From positions 2,645,001-2,709,000 of the forward strand of contig JBBBDQ010000307.1 of the NCBI GenBank assembly GCA_037127315.1: a DNA stretch of 64,000 nucleotides, given 5' to 3'. The notes below the pieces were generated by a model. The model did not search any database. It was not told the DNA's origin and was given only the letters and a program-made list of their open reading frames with translations. This stretch comes from Ascarosepion bandense. Its lineage: Eukaryota > Mollusca > Cephalopoda > Sepiida > Sepiidae. This document shows, in pieces, positions 42,535-53,294 of the stretch. Each line of letters starts with the position of its first letter. Within the stretch, counting starts at the first letter, position 1. The position numbers and the translations under genes were made by a program.

Positions 42535-42985
42535 TTTTGAATGCTGAATAGAGTATCGCGAGACAGGAAAATTTCGTTAGAAATAAAGAAAAGAGTATTG
42601 AACTCTTATGTGATATCCGTCCTCCATTATGGCAGCGTATGATCACTTCAAAGATGAAGGAGAGACTCCAAGCAGCAGAAATGTAGTTCTACCATAGACT
42701 GAACATGTGAGCAACTACAAGAAGAAACAAACGAAAAGGAAACTTATAAAGAAAGAGACAGATAAGGGTACTGGGAAACGTAATGAGGAAGGAGGGTTTG
42801 GAGAATCTGATACTCACAGGACGGATAGAGAGAAAGAGAGACAGGGGAAGACAACAAGCGAGTGAATGGTGAGGCGGGGTTTGGGAGATATACCAAGAAG
42901 ACAAGTATCGACCAGGGATAGGGAAAATGGAAGTCCATGATCGCCTACGTCTTGAAGGGACGCAGCACATAAAGAAGAAAACTCT
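42535..42985 (+). pseudogene. LINE-R fragment
   Basis: Decayed copy from the SLRNKKRVLNCY-type segment to AYVLKGRST. Frameshifts throughout; includes GLENLILTGRIERKR. Confidence 0.75.
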
Positions 42986-43034
42986 CCATCTCAGTATATA
43001 TTTTGCCATTCGTTTGTGTAAGCTTGTCAGGTAG

Positions 43035-43500
43035 GTTATCACTGCTTCCTCCGTTCATCTTAATTTAAATACGCCGTGTGTGAGTCGAATTCTCCAAGTT
43101 TTCTTTTCTCATTATATGTGCCAAAAATTTCAGCCGCTATGTATAAATGTACTTTTTTTATTTTTTTATTAAAAATCTTCGTTTCTTACATATTCCGTCT
43201 GTATAGTCTCATCATCCTTCTGTAGAACAATGTTTTTGTTGCCTCAAGTCTCTTCATCTGTGAGAAAATTGTCCAGTATTCACTGGAGGATTGATATTAC
43301 ATATCAGTTGAGTAATCTTTTCGTTGTTTCTGTTGCTACACGTCTGCTCTTCATCTATGAGGAAATTGTCAGGCATTTACTGCCATATTGGAGGATTGAT
43401 ATTACAAAGCAGTTCAGCATTCCCTTCTTTGTTTCTGTTGCTTCAGATCTCTTCATTTGTGAGAAAATTGTTTAGCATTGACTGCTATAAAGTAGGGCTG
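43035..43500 (-). pseudogene. LINE-R fragment with internal triplication
   Basis: Minus-strand LINE-R (complement of AATATTCGAC-type and CCTTCTGTAGAACAATG). Within it, a roughly 105-bp block starting TTGTTTCTGTTGCT occurs three times (about 43235, 43323 and 43429). The repeats are diverged. Confidence 0.7.
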
Positions 43501-43550
43501 TTATTTCATCTCACTTTTTCTGATTCTAAGTGTGTGCAGACTTTTGATTT

Positions 43551-44032
43551 TATAATCATATCGCCCCCAAGCAAGGCATTTTACTGCCACTGTTTTGCAG
43601 GGGGTTACATAAGAGGAAAGTTATGAGAAAGAGGGACAGGTTATAGGGGGTGTCAGGAAGTGGGTAAGAGAAGGATGAGAATACTGATAAGAGTGGACTG
43701 GGCGGAAAAGGAGCATGAGAGATAGGAGGTGACTATTGACTTTACATTTAAATTGTTGGAGATTGTAGCTGTCGGGGAAGCAAGTAAATGGAAGGAAATT
43801 GTTCTGTTACGAACAAAATTTTCCTGTTTGTTAATACTCTACTTAGCTTTTGGCAGGAATATTTTGCTATCCCATGCGATTTCAGTTTTCGGTGTAGCAT
43901 TTTACGAAGATATTTGACTTTATTTTTACTTGCTCGAAATTTTTGTCTCCAATTTGTGAGATAGAAGATGACTATTGGCTTTAGATTTAAATTCTTGGAG
44001 ATTGTAGATGTCGGAAGAAAGTAAATGGAATG
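43551..44032 (-). mobile_element. LINE-J 3' fragment with partial duplication
   Basis: ATATCGCCCCCAAGCAAGGC and GCAGGGGGTTACATAAG at left; GACTTTACATTTAAATTGTT at 43737. The block GAAGATGACTATTGGCTTTA at 43970 repeats part of it. Confidence 0.7.

Positions 44033-44066
<34 letters not shown>
44033..44066. repeat. (TA)n microsatellite
   Basis: Abuts the 3' end of a minus-strand SINE-H1. Confidence 0.9.
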
Positions 44067-44067
<1 letters not shown>

Positions 44068-44203
44068 GTCATCCGCAGACAGATCCGCCTCGCTGTATCA
44101 CAGCTCATCAGCACAGCCAGACAGCCGACTGCTTTCCACCCAGGATTGAAACCCGACCGAATTGGCGTCAGTCGGCGATTCTACCTCTGAGCTACCGGAG
44201 CTC
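44067..44203 (-). mobile_element. SINE-H1 copy c
   Basis: Full length on minus: head GGTAGCTCAGAGGTAGAATC, B-box GGGTTTCAATCC, then the hammerhead with intact CTGATGA (44111-44105), stem II CTG/CAG and CTGTC. GAAA is GAGG here. Stem I CTGTG/TGCGG, by wobble pairs, and GATGAC end precisely at (TA)n. Confidence 0.85.
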
Positions 44204-44597
44204 GGTAGAAGGCAGACTTTTTAGCGTGTATATTATCATTATACACGCTCTATAGCTGAGAGTCTTCTAATTCATTTGTGAATGAACGATGCGTAGATGC
44301 CAGAGTACCTACTGTTTTTCAAAGTCTACCATTCTTCCAGAGGTGTCAGAGTGTGTGTGTAATATATATATATATATATATAATTACCCTCTTGCCACGC
44401 TCTGGAGAGAGACAATAACCAGGCAGCGTCGGCTCAGTTCATTTTCTTTACTACCAGTTATTAAAATTTAGTACCAGTTATGAAAGCTCTTCCCACGTGT
44501 TTACTCTTTAACAGTACCCTATTATTTAGCAATAATTATGTCGCTGAATAGTAAAGAATATATATATGTATATATACTTTCTATTATAATAGTGAGT

Positions 44598-44653
<56 letters not shown>

Positions 44654-45070
44654 CACACAGCTAGGATTAATGCTAAGGATTAGGGCTACGTTTAGGGCTA
44701 GGGTTATTTCAGTCCTAAGAGGTTTGGATTTTTTTCTTGTTCTTTATGTAAGATACTCAACAGTAGGCACATCAATATAAATATTTGCTACCATTTTTTA
44801 CGACACGGAGGTACTCGTAATAAAACCAAAACATGTAAAATCGATGATCATTTCCGTTTTGAAAAGACATAGCATTAAAATGTGAAAACAGTTGGCTCTC
44901 TTTAATCACCCCGTATTGGGCGTATAGTAAAATATGTAGCCGAGTGGTTAGTCTTACCTCGGTCGATTTGTAATTAAGATGACTTGGTAATAGCGATCTG
45001 ATAATGCATTCACTTGCAGAAACTAAAACTAATGTCCACCCATCATAGTGGCACAAGTCGGATCTGTTGG
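44204..45070. other. unassigned with two (TA)n tracts
   Basis: (TA)n at 44362-44381 and 44602-44650. The segment TTTTTCAAAGTCTACCATTC with CTTCCAG at 44317 also occurs at 40171, next to the other minus SINE-H1. No gene. Confidence 0.5.
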
Positions 45071-45185
45071 TGTTTAACAAGCATAAATGTGCCTGAGCAC
45101 AAATGGTCAACAAGCATAAATGTCCCTGAACACAAATGGTCAACAAGCATAAATGTCCCTGAACACAAATGTTTAACAAGTTTTG
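45071..45185. repeat. 33-bp tandem repeat, about 3.3 units
   Basis: Unit ACAAGCATAAATGTCCCTGA plus ACACAAATGGTCA. It lies where SINE-B copies carry their internal minisatellite, but the unit sequence differs. Confidence 0.85.
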
Positions 45186-45189
45186 GTGT

Positions 45190-45350
45190 TCACTATTTGT
45201 CCATAGTTGAGACCTTAACGGGGGCTACCACCCTAGGTCAGGATGAACCTCAAAACAACAGCCATTAAGAGTTATTTCTACATTCCTCAAAACCTATCAA
45301 TCAGAGACCTTGCTGCCGGATGTAGTTTATCGTCATACCAAAAACTACTC
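45190..45350 (-). mobile_element. SINE-B 5' part
   Basis: Complement of the family 5' half: GACCTTGCTGCCGGATGTAG and CGTCATACC at the right end, CTACCACCCTAGGTCAGG in the middle. Confidence 0.75.
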
Positions 45351-45454
45351 AACCACTAACGCAAATATTGCACAAAATAAGTATGTCACCAAATGGTTGA
45401 AAATTTAGTTTTAAATTAGAAAACCTGGGTTCAGATCTCACCACAATCGGTTCG

Positions 45455-45520
45455 TTGGTTGTTTTTGTTTAGCGACATATCAACACTTCTATGGATTCTT
45501 TAATGCGGACACCTAAAGAT
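45455..45520 (-). mobile_element. SINE-B 3' end scrap
   Basis: TTGTTTAGCGACATATCAAC and TTCTTTAATGC are the complement of the family 3' terminus. Confidence 0.55.
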
Positions 45521-45855
45521 TTTGGACACAATTTCGTAGCTTCAATTAAATATATTCTGAACGCAATTGACACAACGTGTATTATTTATACTATTTACGT
45601 TGTTTGTGCTGTTATTCTCATCTTTGATATTCACGACATTTCGAACCGAAAGCTTTATTTCGTCAATCGGCGTAGATTGTTCTAGTTCCACGTTCCATGC
45701 CTCTTTCAGATATCTCAGTATCGGTTGTCTTCCTTTTAACTCAACTCTCCAAGTTTTTCTTCACCTCTGCTGTAGCCAGGTATGGAACTCACAACTCTTT
45801 GGGTCAAGTCACTGAATTTAATGTTTTTATCCATTGGGTCATACGTCTTTGAAGA
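45521..45855. other. no gene recognised
   Basis: No supported feature. Confidence 0.45.
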
Positions 45856-45985
45856 ATGAGCGGATCGATCAATGGTCAAAACGTAGTTAATAGGCAAAAA
45901 AGATGAGGTCAGCAGTCCGTAAATAGTATAAATAACTACAATTTTTTATCACAGAAATATAGACAAATATAAAATGTATTGCTGG
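45856..45985 (+). repeat. relic of the 108-bp satellite family
   Basis: GGTCAAAACGTAGTTAATAG, AAAGATGAGGTCAGCAGTCC and CACAGAAATATAGACAAAT match the satellite and its parent. Single copy. Confidence 0.7.
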
Positions 45986-46039
45986 TCATTTTGTATGTGT
46001 ATTAAATTAGTATTGCTGGTATTTTTACCATAAAATTGT

Positions 46040-47250
46040 ATGTGGCTCGTCATCCGGATTCTGATAAACAGAGCGAGCAGCAGAATCAGCCCAGAGGATA
46101 GGACAGAAACAATGTGGAATTGTTAAAGATACCGGGACGAGGAATGCGATATTTATACTCAGAATGCTATCTGAACGAGCAATACAAATGCAGAAGAACC
46201 ATTATCTGTGCTTTATAGACTACACAAAGGCGTCTGACAAAGTACGACACAAAGACTTGATAGAGATGCTCGACCACCTCGACATTTTCGGAGGAGACGT
46301 TAGGATAATCAAGATTCTATATTAGCAGCAATCCACTTGTGTACGAATAGGAAGTGAACTCTGCGGGTATGCAAAAATAGAAAGAGGCGTAAGACAAGGA
46401 TGGGTTTTCTCGCCGGATCTTCTCAACCTGTACAGCGAGGCAATTATGAGAGAAAGCTTTTCCAAGATTATTACAATCTCAACAATATCCGATACGCGGA
46501 TGACACGGTGCCGATAGCAGACACGGAAAGGAAAATGCAGGACCGTCTACAGAAGGTAGCAAGAGAAATTGAAAAGAAAGGACTGAAGGTAAACTAAAAA
46601 AAAAACTAAATGTATGGTCATCAGCCAAATAAAGAGCCCAATATGCCAACTTCAAATACCTGGGAAGTGTTTTGACAGTGGATGGAAAATGTGACAAGAA
46701 GGTCCAAAAACGCATTGGCATCGCCAAAGACGCATTTCAGAATCTAACCAGAGAACTGAAAGATAAGAAAATCTAATTAGGAACAAATAAAAGAGTGCTG
46801 AATTGCTATCTGATATTTGTCATTCTGTATGGAAGTGAATACTGGAAGATCCCATCAAAAATGAAAGAGAGGATTGAGGCAGCAAAAATGTGGTTTTACA
46901 GAAGAATGCTGAGGATACCATAGACAGAGCAAAGGTGCAACGATGTGGTGTTGGAAAGGATGCAAACGAGAAGAAAACTGATACTAAATACCAGGAAGAG
47001 ACAAATGAGGATCCATGGACATGTAATAAAGAAGGTGGGCCTGGAGAACTTAATACTCACAGGTCGGATAAATAGAAGGAGAGACAGGGGAAAGCAGCAC
47101 GAGGCGTACTTGTTAGGTCTGAGCAAATGGTTGACGGAGCGGGGCTTAGAAGCGATACCAAGAGAAAAAATATTGAGTGCGACAAGAGACAGAGCCAAGT
47201 GGAAGTTCATGAACGCTTATGTACTGAAGGGTCACGGCACATGAAGAAGA
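46040..47250 (+). pseudogene. LINE-R, longest copy (RT fingers to C-terminus)
   Basis: Segments in order: FIDYTKASDKVRHKDLIEML; RIGSELCGYAKIERGVRQGW; LNLYSEAIMRES; NIRYADDTVPIAD with the YADD catalytic site near 46490; then FKYLGSVLTVDG; MWFYRRMLRI; and LENLILTGRINRRRDRGKQ, ending AYVLKGHGT. These are the RT core blocks of non-LTR elements. Several stops and frameshifts break it, and no endonuclease domain precedes it. Confidence 0.9.
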
Positions 47251-47317
47251 TTTTCAAAGTGGTTTTAGGACATCTTAGGATATTATGTGGATTATTATCA
47301 TGAAAGAGTTCTTTCGT

Positions 47318-47660
47318 GTTTTGTTTAGCAGCATATCAACCTATATGGGTTATTTAATGCCAACATGTAAATAATTAGAGCACAATCTATTTTGAATGCA
47401 ATTGTCTGCCTTCAACTACACTTAAAATGAAGTGCTGGTCATATTGCTTTAAAAATGTATTTTTTATACTTTCGTGGTGATTTTTTTGTCGATTCACTAT
47501 CTACCCATAGCTGGGACCCTAACAGGTGCTACCTGATCAGAGTAAACCTAGGAACAACAGCAATTAAGGGGTGGTTCCAGGCTTCTCAAAACCTTCAATA
47601 TCCCGAGCCTAAGCCTTGCTTGTAGGATGTGATTTATCGTCATATCCAGGAGTGTTACCA
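47318..47660 (-). mobile_element. SINE-B, full length without array
   Basis: Both ends present: the 3' end at 47322 (TTGTTTAGCAGCATATCAAC) and the 5' end near 47655 (complement of CTGGATATGACGATAAATC). It lacks the minisatellite, so array size varies from none to about 24 units. Confidence 0.8.
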
Positions 47661-47684
47661 GCTGCCTGTGAATGTTCGTTTTGT

Positions 47685-48955
47685 GTCCGTTGAGGACATA
47701 GGCGATGATGTTTTTCCACACCTCCCTATCCATAATGCCTCTAAATACGCTTTCTCTTGATATACTACCCAAACCCGGCTCTTCCATCCACTTGCTCAAG
47801 TCCGTCAAGTATGTCACGCGTTTCTTCCGCTATCTCGCTTTCACTCTATCTGATCTGTGAGTATCAGATTCTCTAAGGTCTCCTTCCTCATTAAATAACT
47901 CAACAACTTTAACTGTCCTTTCCTGACGTTAAGTATTAGTTTCGTTTTGCTTCCATCCTCTCTAAATCTCATCGTTGCTCACAGATTTCGTCCATCATAT
48001 CCTCACCTTCCTTCTGTAGGACCTGGTCTTGTATATGACGTAAACTGCATCCGGCAGCAAGACCTCTGATTGGAAGGTTATGATGAGCATGGAACCACCT
48101 CTTAATTGCTGTTGTTCCCAGGTCCACCCTGACCCGGAGTGGTAGCACCTGTTACAGTCCCAGCTATGGGGAAATATTTTATCCCCAAAACTGGGATCAA
48201 AACACTATAAAAATATAAAAATACTTTTGCAGAAATATATAGATATATTGAAGGAAAAATATTACCAACAATATATTTTCAAAGGAAAAAAAGTTGTTGC
48301 CATAATACGTTTTTGAAGGAAAACAATTGTTGCCATAATACGTTTTTGAAGAAAAAGTAATTATAACCATTATACCTTTTTGAAGAAAAAAAATTATTGC
48401 CATAATACGGTTTTGAATGAAAAAATAAAAATTACCAGCAATATATCTTTGAGTATAGAACTAGAAGACATCTTCAGTTTTCTAAAATAATAAAAAATTA
48501 AAACAATTTTTTAATCACAATCTGACGAAATCAACCTTCTCACTATGACCAAACACACACACACACACAACTTAAAACCCCACCTTTTTTTGCATTAAAT
48601 AACTCACAGAGGTTGATATGCTGCTAAAACAAAACTCAAACTCCTTGTGTAGAACCACATATCGGTTGCTAGAGATTTCTCCTTCATCTATGAAGAGATT
48701 ATCCAGTATTCATTGTTCTATTGAAGAACAGATGTCACATAGCAATCCAGTACTCTTTGCTTTGTTTCTAGCGAAATTTTCCTGTCTCTCAATACTCTAC
48801 TCATTTTCTGGAATACATCCTTTGCCATGCCGATTTACCTTTGGATCTCAGTGTCACACTTTCCGTCTTCTGTTAGAACGCTTCCCAGGTATTCAAATTT
48901 GTATACGTACTTGATTTTACTATCCTCTGCCTGTAGTTGGCATCTTGGGCTTCTC
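47685..48955 (-). pseudogene. LINE-R interrupted by SINE-B
   Basis: The minus-strand C-terminal region (47685-48023: AYVLNGHKT, TYLTDLSKWMEEPGLGSI) continues upstream at 48642-48955 (YGSEYW-type, KYLGSVL region). The break is filled by a SINE-B with a target duplication. Frameshifted. Confidence 0.85.
48024..48641 (+). mobile_element. SINE-B with TSD and diverged minisatellite
   Basis: Flanked by TCCTTCTGTAGGACC (48009-48023) and TCCTTGTGTAGAACC (48642-48656), a 15-bp target duplication with two later substitutions. The middle has about five units around TACGTTTTTGAAGGAAAA, related to the 33.65 kb minisatellite but diverged. Confidence 0.85.
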
Positions 48956-49965
48956 TTTTTAGTAAACCTATTTCTTTAATGTTATGGGGAAACACACTTA
49001 TTCCTCAGATAATGGACTCTCCCTCCTATATTAATAAGAGTTAACAAGAAGTTCATAGGAGTTCTTTAGACTTCTATTAGAGTTCAGTAGAACTACAAGG
49101 CAGTTGATATTAGTCGGCAGTTAGCTGAATACTAAGAAGTCAGCTTTAAGTGGAAGATTACCAAGTTCCTAGCATTTTGGGTGCGTTAAGTCCATGAGCA
49201 ACCGACATAGCATGATTATAACTTTCAGTGAGAAAACTACTCCACAACAGTTAAGGTCCACGAATTCTTCCATCTGCGGTTTTGGAACATATTTACCGCG
49301 GATAGCGAGGTCATACTGTACTTAATTTTACTTTGATTTTCTTAATTCTTGTCACTATTTGCTCTGTGTCCGTTCTTTTATTTTGTGGATATCTTCATGT
49401 GCGACACCGGACCACAGAACAATGGATATTAACATTACTCAAGTGAGTTCAATTCATGATATAAAAATATTAAACTTAGAAATATTTACAGCTGGCTCTC
49501 CGTGGATTGATGCTTAGAAAATCATCCTACGTTTTATTAGCAATGTAGTGAATTCAATTCTTACTGCGTGACCCCACACTTGTTACTTAGTAAATATCAG
49601 CACGGTTCATTTTAGAGTATTAGTTAGAAAGTGGTTTTCTTGTTCAAGCATGACAGACACGACTTAAGGATTAAATTTAAATAATTATAATTGTAAAATA
49701 ATTAAGAAGCTGAATTTATAGCTTATGCACGACTAACTCGACTCTGGGGCCCAAGTATGACAATCTCAACCAATGCTTGCCTTGGGACAGCTGTAGCTGC
49801 TGCTGCTGTTATCATCATCATCATAATAATCATCATCATCAAAATCATAATAATAATAATAATAATAATTCGACAATAGATATGCATTAATATTCACTTA
49901 TCCATTGGTTGCAAAAAATTTAAACTGTAATGAATTTGTTTCTCACCGAGTGTACAATTTTTGCT
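48956..49965. other. intron sequence, trinucleotide repeat
   Basis: An (ATC)n/(ATA)n tract lies at about 49808-49870. No exon-like segment. Confidence 0.5.
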
Positions 49966-50432
49966 TACGGCATATCACGTTGAATACACCTTTTTCGTTT
50001 GATCACCGAAGTAACGTGAGCCTGATCAGTACCTAGATGGGTGACCGCTTGGGAATACCAGGCGCTGTAAGCGTTCAGTGACGGATGTGCGTTGTGGTGC
50101 AGTGGAGGTCGGCTTGGAAAGAGAAATCGGTGATCCGAGTTCGAATTCCAGTTGAGTACCCTGCATTCACTTAAGCACTGGTACCCTTGGGAAAGGTATT
50201 ATCCGTCCCTTCCCTCCAGTTAAATAACAGGATGGGGCCTGGAGGCAACCCATCTAGTGTTGGTGTCAATAAAAAACACACCCTTGGTAGCCCTGGCGAA
50301 CCATCAAGTATTCAGCTATTTGACAAGATTATGAATTTCGCTATAAACTGCGCTAGGGTTCCAAATGCACAGGGAATACTGGAGGGGTGTAGTGAGTTAT
50401 ATCTCGGCCAAGGCCGCAGGACGACGACGTAC
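49966..50432 (+). mobile_element. SINE-5S, full length
   Basis: 5S rRNA-like head 49966-50080 (CATATCACGTTGAATACACC, TAGATGGGTGACCGCTTGGG), linker CAGTGACGG, tRNA head from 50086 (GTGCGTTGTGGTGCAGTGG), SINE body, and a unique 3' region (CTGGAGGCAACCCATCTAGT to CAAGGCCGCAGGACGACG). The minus copy at 11.1-11.5 kb shares the last three parts. Confidence 0.9.
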
Positions 50433-50801
50433 TATGTTTTTTTTCTGATTTAAGTTTAGAAAATACCATCGTTATCCTCTGCGAGTATTAAGTCGACTCT
50501 CATTGGCCATATCTTGTACCAAATTAGGATAAGCTTAATAAATATCAGAGCGTTCACCGTGAGGGAATGGTTAATAAGCTATACTTCCAGACCATGTAAT
50601 GAGTTAGATCCTCACTGGGTACATAACGTCTGTTATTTGCCCCTTTTGTATTTGATAATATTTTGTAAAAATTGAGACGATATTCATATTTACTGCAAAG
50701 ATCTATTTCGGGCGTCTTAAGCAAAATAACCATAGCGTACTCGTAGGCCAGGATATTATTCGGAAGCAATTTTTTTCATATTTTATTTTTTTAAATTTCA
50801 G
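50433..50801. other. 3' end of the large SMOC-like intron
   Basis: No repeat recognised; ends with a T-rich tract and TTTCAG at 50796-50801. Confidence 0.6.
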
Positions 50802-50912
50802 GATGTACCAAGACTGACCGCGAAATCTTTAACTCAAACCTGATCAGTGAATTCGCAGCGGAATATTACAGAGAAACCCCGAAGCCGACTGAAGGAACCA
50901 CTTTAGCAACAG
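50802..50912 (+). CDS. SMOC: SMOC-like gene, start of EC domain
   Basis: A 111-nt phase-1 exon between TTTCAG and GTTAGT. It reads CTKTDREIFNSNLISEFAAE, then YYRETPKPTEGTTLAT. In SMOC proteins the corresponding stretch is Gly-Cys, a few polar residues, then a helix with the pattern K-x-E-F-L-x-x-x-x-x-x-L, which begins the extracellular calcium-binding domain; the fly and vertebrate proteins modulate BMP signalling in the matrix. The Thr/Pro-rich end corresponds to the variable loop before the first EF-hand. The first Gly codon is split across the 28.4-kb intron. Testican and SPARC are less similar here. Confidence 0.85.
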
Positions 50913-51104
50913 GTTAGTGTTGATTAATAGCACTCATGTAAATTATTTATATATTTACTTTATTTGGTGATATAAAAGCAAAACATACACGCATACGTAT
51001 TTCTTCTCAGATATTAAAGTTTTTCTTCTTTACTTGTCATCTCCTTTCACAGTGTAGGTGATTATGACTCTCTAGAATTTTGTATCTTGTATTGTTCAGA
51101 GTAC

Positions 51105-51370
51105 CTTTTGGTTCTTTATTACCACTCTTTGTTTGGCCATTCACTCAAAGATTTTAAGCAATTCTCCGACGAACGTAGGTCACTGGTGTCACCTCCACAA
51201 GAATTTACTCGTGAAACCAGGCTGGCAACAAAGTCCCATCCTTTTACACTTAAATCAACCAAACGCCGCCAACAATTCTACTCCTTCCGCTTCTTTTCTT
51301 GCACTTACCAGCTGTAGAACTCCCTTTCGTATACTTGCATTCCTGACTGCTAAAATCCGGTAACCGTTTC
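51105..51370 (+). mobile_element. LINE-J fragment in intron
   Basis: Encodes a decayed FTRETRLATKSHPFTLKSTK and the following QFYSFRFF segment; the LWNSLP region is degraded. Confidence 0.75.
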
Positions 51371-51489
51371 TTTACCACTGCGGGGGGTTCGGTATTTACT
51401 GTGTCGTAATTATTAGTGATTTACAACTTGTTTAAAGCTCTGTTTTTCATTTTATACATGTAAGTCAACCCTCTAGTTTGGGAAAAATT

Positions 51490-52125
51490 TTTCTGTCTGA
51501 AACCAACCTTCACATATATAAATCTATCATCCGCCCGTGCATTGAATACTGCTGCTATATCCAGTCGGGAGCCCCTGCTATCCACCTAGGGGTCCTTGAC
51601 AAAATCCAGCGGAGGATCTGTAATGTGGTCGATCCCGACTTGGCAGCTTAAATGCAGACACTTTCTCATTGGCGCAATGTGGCTCCCCTGTGCCTCTTCT
51701 ACAAATTCTTTCACGGCTTCTGCTCCGATAAACTTAGCTCTCTGGTGCCCCCTATATATAAATTTAATCGAGTCACTAGATTAGCAATTAGATCCCACAA
51801 TTTTACTGTGAAACCAATAAAATGTAAACGCAAATTCTACCCAACAGATTCTTTTCTCGCACTTCTCGCCTGTAGAATTCCCTTCCATTTACTTGCTTCC
51901 CCGACATCTACAAGAATTTAAATGTAAAGTCAATAGTCATCTTCTATCTCACTAACTTGCAGCCTTTCTCTCTTGATCTGTTCTCCATTCACTCCACTCT
52001 CATTAGTATTCTCATCTTTCTCTTACCCACTTCCTGACATCCCTTATAATCTGTCACTCTTTCTCATAACTTTCCTTCTATGTAACTCCCTTGCTTGGGG
52101 CGATATGATTATAAAAAAATTTAAA
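51490..52125 (+). pseudogene. LINE-J fragment with 3' end in intron
   Basis: ATATATAAATCTATCATCCG (YKSIIRP), GIEYCCYIQSGAP-like, FYKFFHGFCSDKLSSLVPP, then RVTRLAIRSHNFTVKPIKC. The 3' UTR ends TGCTTGGGGCGATATGATTA and A-rich. Two LINE-J copies thus fill most of the 1.3-kb intron, on the gene's strand. Confidence 0.85.
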
Positions 52126-52208
52126 AATGCATATTGTTTTTAGGCTTTAAAACTCGTATTTTGTACGCCAAAATTTACGGTAATATCTTTTCAATTACTT
52201 TCTTTCAG

Positions 52209-52451
52209 GAGAATCAAAAACTTCGCTGAATGCGGCCCAGAAACGAATTGTAGATTGGAAGTTTACCCAGTTAGACAAAGACAAGGACCATATTCTGAAA
52301 TCTCGTGAGGTCCGGTCGCTGAAGCGGTTGGTCAAGAAGCTGGTCAAGCCACGTCGCTGCGCCAAAAGCTTCATTGAGTATTGCGACACTGATCAAGACA
52401 AGAAGATCATAAACAAAGAGTGGTCATTGTGTCTGGGATTAAATTTAAGTA
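52209..52451 (+). CDS. SMOC: SMOC-like gene, EF-hand pair exon
   Basis: A 243-nt phase-1 exon between TTTCAG and GTAAGT. It encodes LNAAQKRIVDWKFTQLDKDK, an EF-hand loop DKDKDHILKSRE, a basic helix, KPRRCAKSFIEYC, and a second loop DTDQDKKIINKE, then WSLCLGLNLSS. Loop 2 has D1, D3, D5 and E12 and is bracketed by cysteines as in the SPARC-type EC domain. KPRRCAKSFIEYCD closely follows the SMOC pattern, more so than SPARC or testican. Loop 1 has H instead of the usual G at position 6. If the donor were skipped, the frame would end with a stop at 52457-52459, so this could also be a terminal coding exon. Confidence 0.92.
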
Positions 52452-52865
52452 GTAAGTAACCTGTTGAACACTGGTTTTTCATTTTGTCTTTTTGGATTTA
52501 GTTTAGATTTCTTGCTATCAAATTCCAAAATCAAACAATTACGTAAAAATGATTCCTTCTAATAAATTGGGCCTTAGAAAGGATTTGAAGAATTAATGGT
52601 AGAATTATCCCAAACCAACAAAATATTTAATAAATGAACGAATGTTTCGCAAAACCCGGCCCTTACGGTCGTCTAATCAGAGAAGTGGATTAAAATTTGT
52701 TTATTGATTGAAAAGTATTACTTTCGATATCCATTGAGTACGTTTTTGTCAGATGTTCTGCTGGCCTGAAAAATTGTTTAAGTTGAAGAGATTCTGATGT
52801 ATTTTCAATTGTATGAATAAAACCAGGATTTAATGTGAAAAATACTTAGATATTTGTGTCGAAAA
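52452..52865. other. intron or 3' flank with hammerhead-like relic
   Basis: At 52630-52690 on minus, CTGATTA, an extended hairpin region, GCGAAACATTCGT resembles a hammerhead with G8 lost. Nothing else recognised. Confidence 0.4.
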
Positions 52866-52898
52866 TATATGAAGAAAAAGATTGTATATTTATGTAAA

Positions 52899-52915
52899 TA
52901 CACACACACACACAT

Positions 52916-52964
<49 letters not shown>
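52899..52964. repeat. (CA)n(TC)n(TA)n compound microsatellite
   Basis: Successive CA, CT and TA runs. Confidence 0.95.
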
Positions 52965-52965
<1 letters not shown>

Positions 52966-52969
<4 letters not shown>

Positions 52970-53261
52970 TGCGTGTGTGTGTTTTGTGTTTACATGCGCG
53001 TGTGTGTTTTGTGTTTACATGCGCGTGTGTGTTTTGTGTTTACATGCGCGTGTGTGTTTTGTGTATACATGCGCGTGTGTGTTTTGCGTATACATGCGCG
53101 TGTGTGTTCTGCGTATACATGCGCGTGTGTGTTCTGCGTATACATGCGCGTGTGTGTTCTGCGTATACATGCGCGTGTGTGCTTTGTGTATACATGTGCT
53201 TGTGTGTTTTGCTTATATATGTGCGTGTGTGTTTTTGCGTATATAAGTATGTATGTATGTG

Positions 53262-53270
<9 letters not shown>
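52966..53270 (+). repeat. 25-bp GCGCGTGTGTGT minisatellite
   Basis: About eleven units of ACATGCGCGTGTGTGTTTTG plus TGTTT. Since 25 is not a multiple of 3 and the unit lacks stops, all three frames stay open and give Cys/Val-rich pseudo-proteins. Alternating purine-pyrimidine GCGCGTGTGTGT is Z-DNA-prone. Confidence 0.95.
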
Positions 53271-53294
<24 letters not shown>

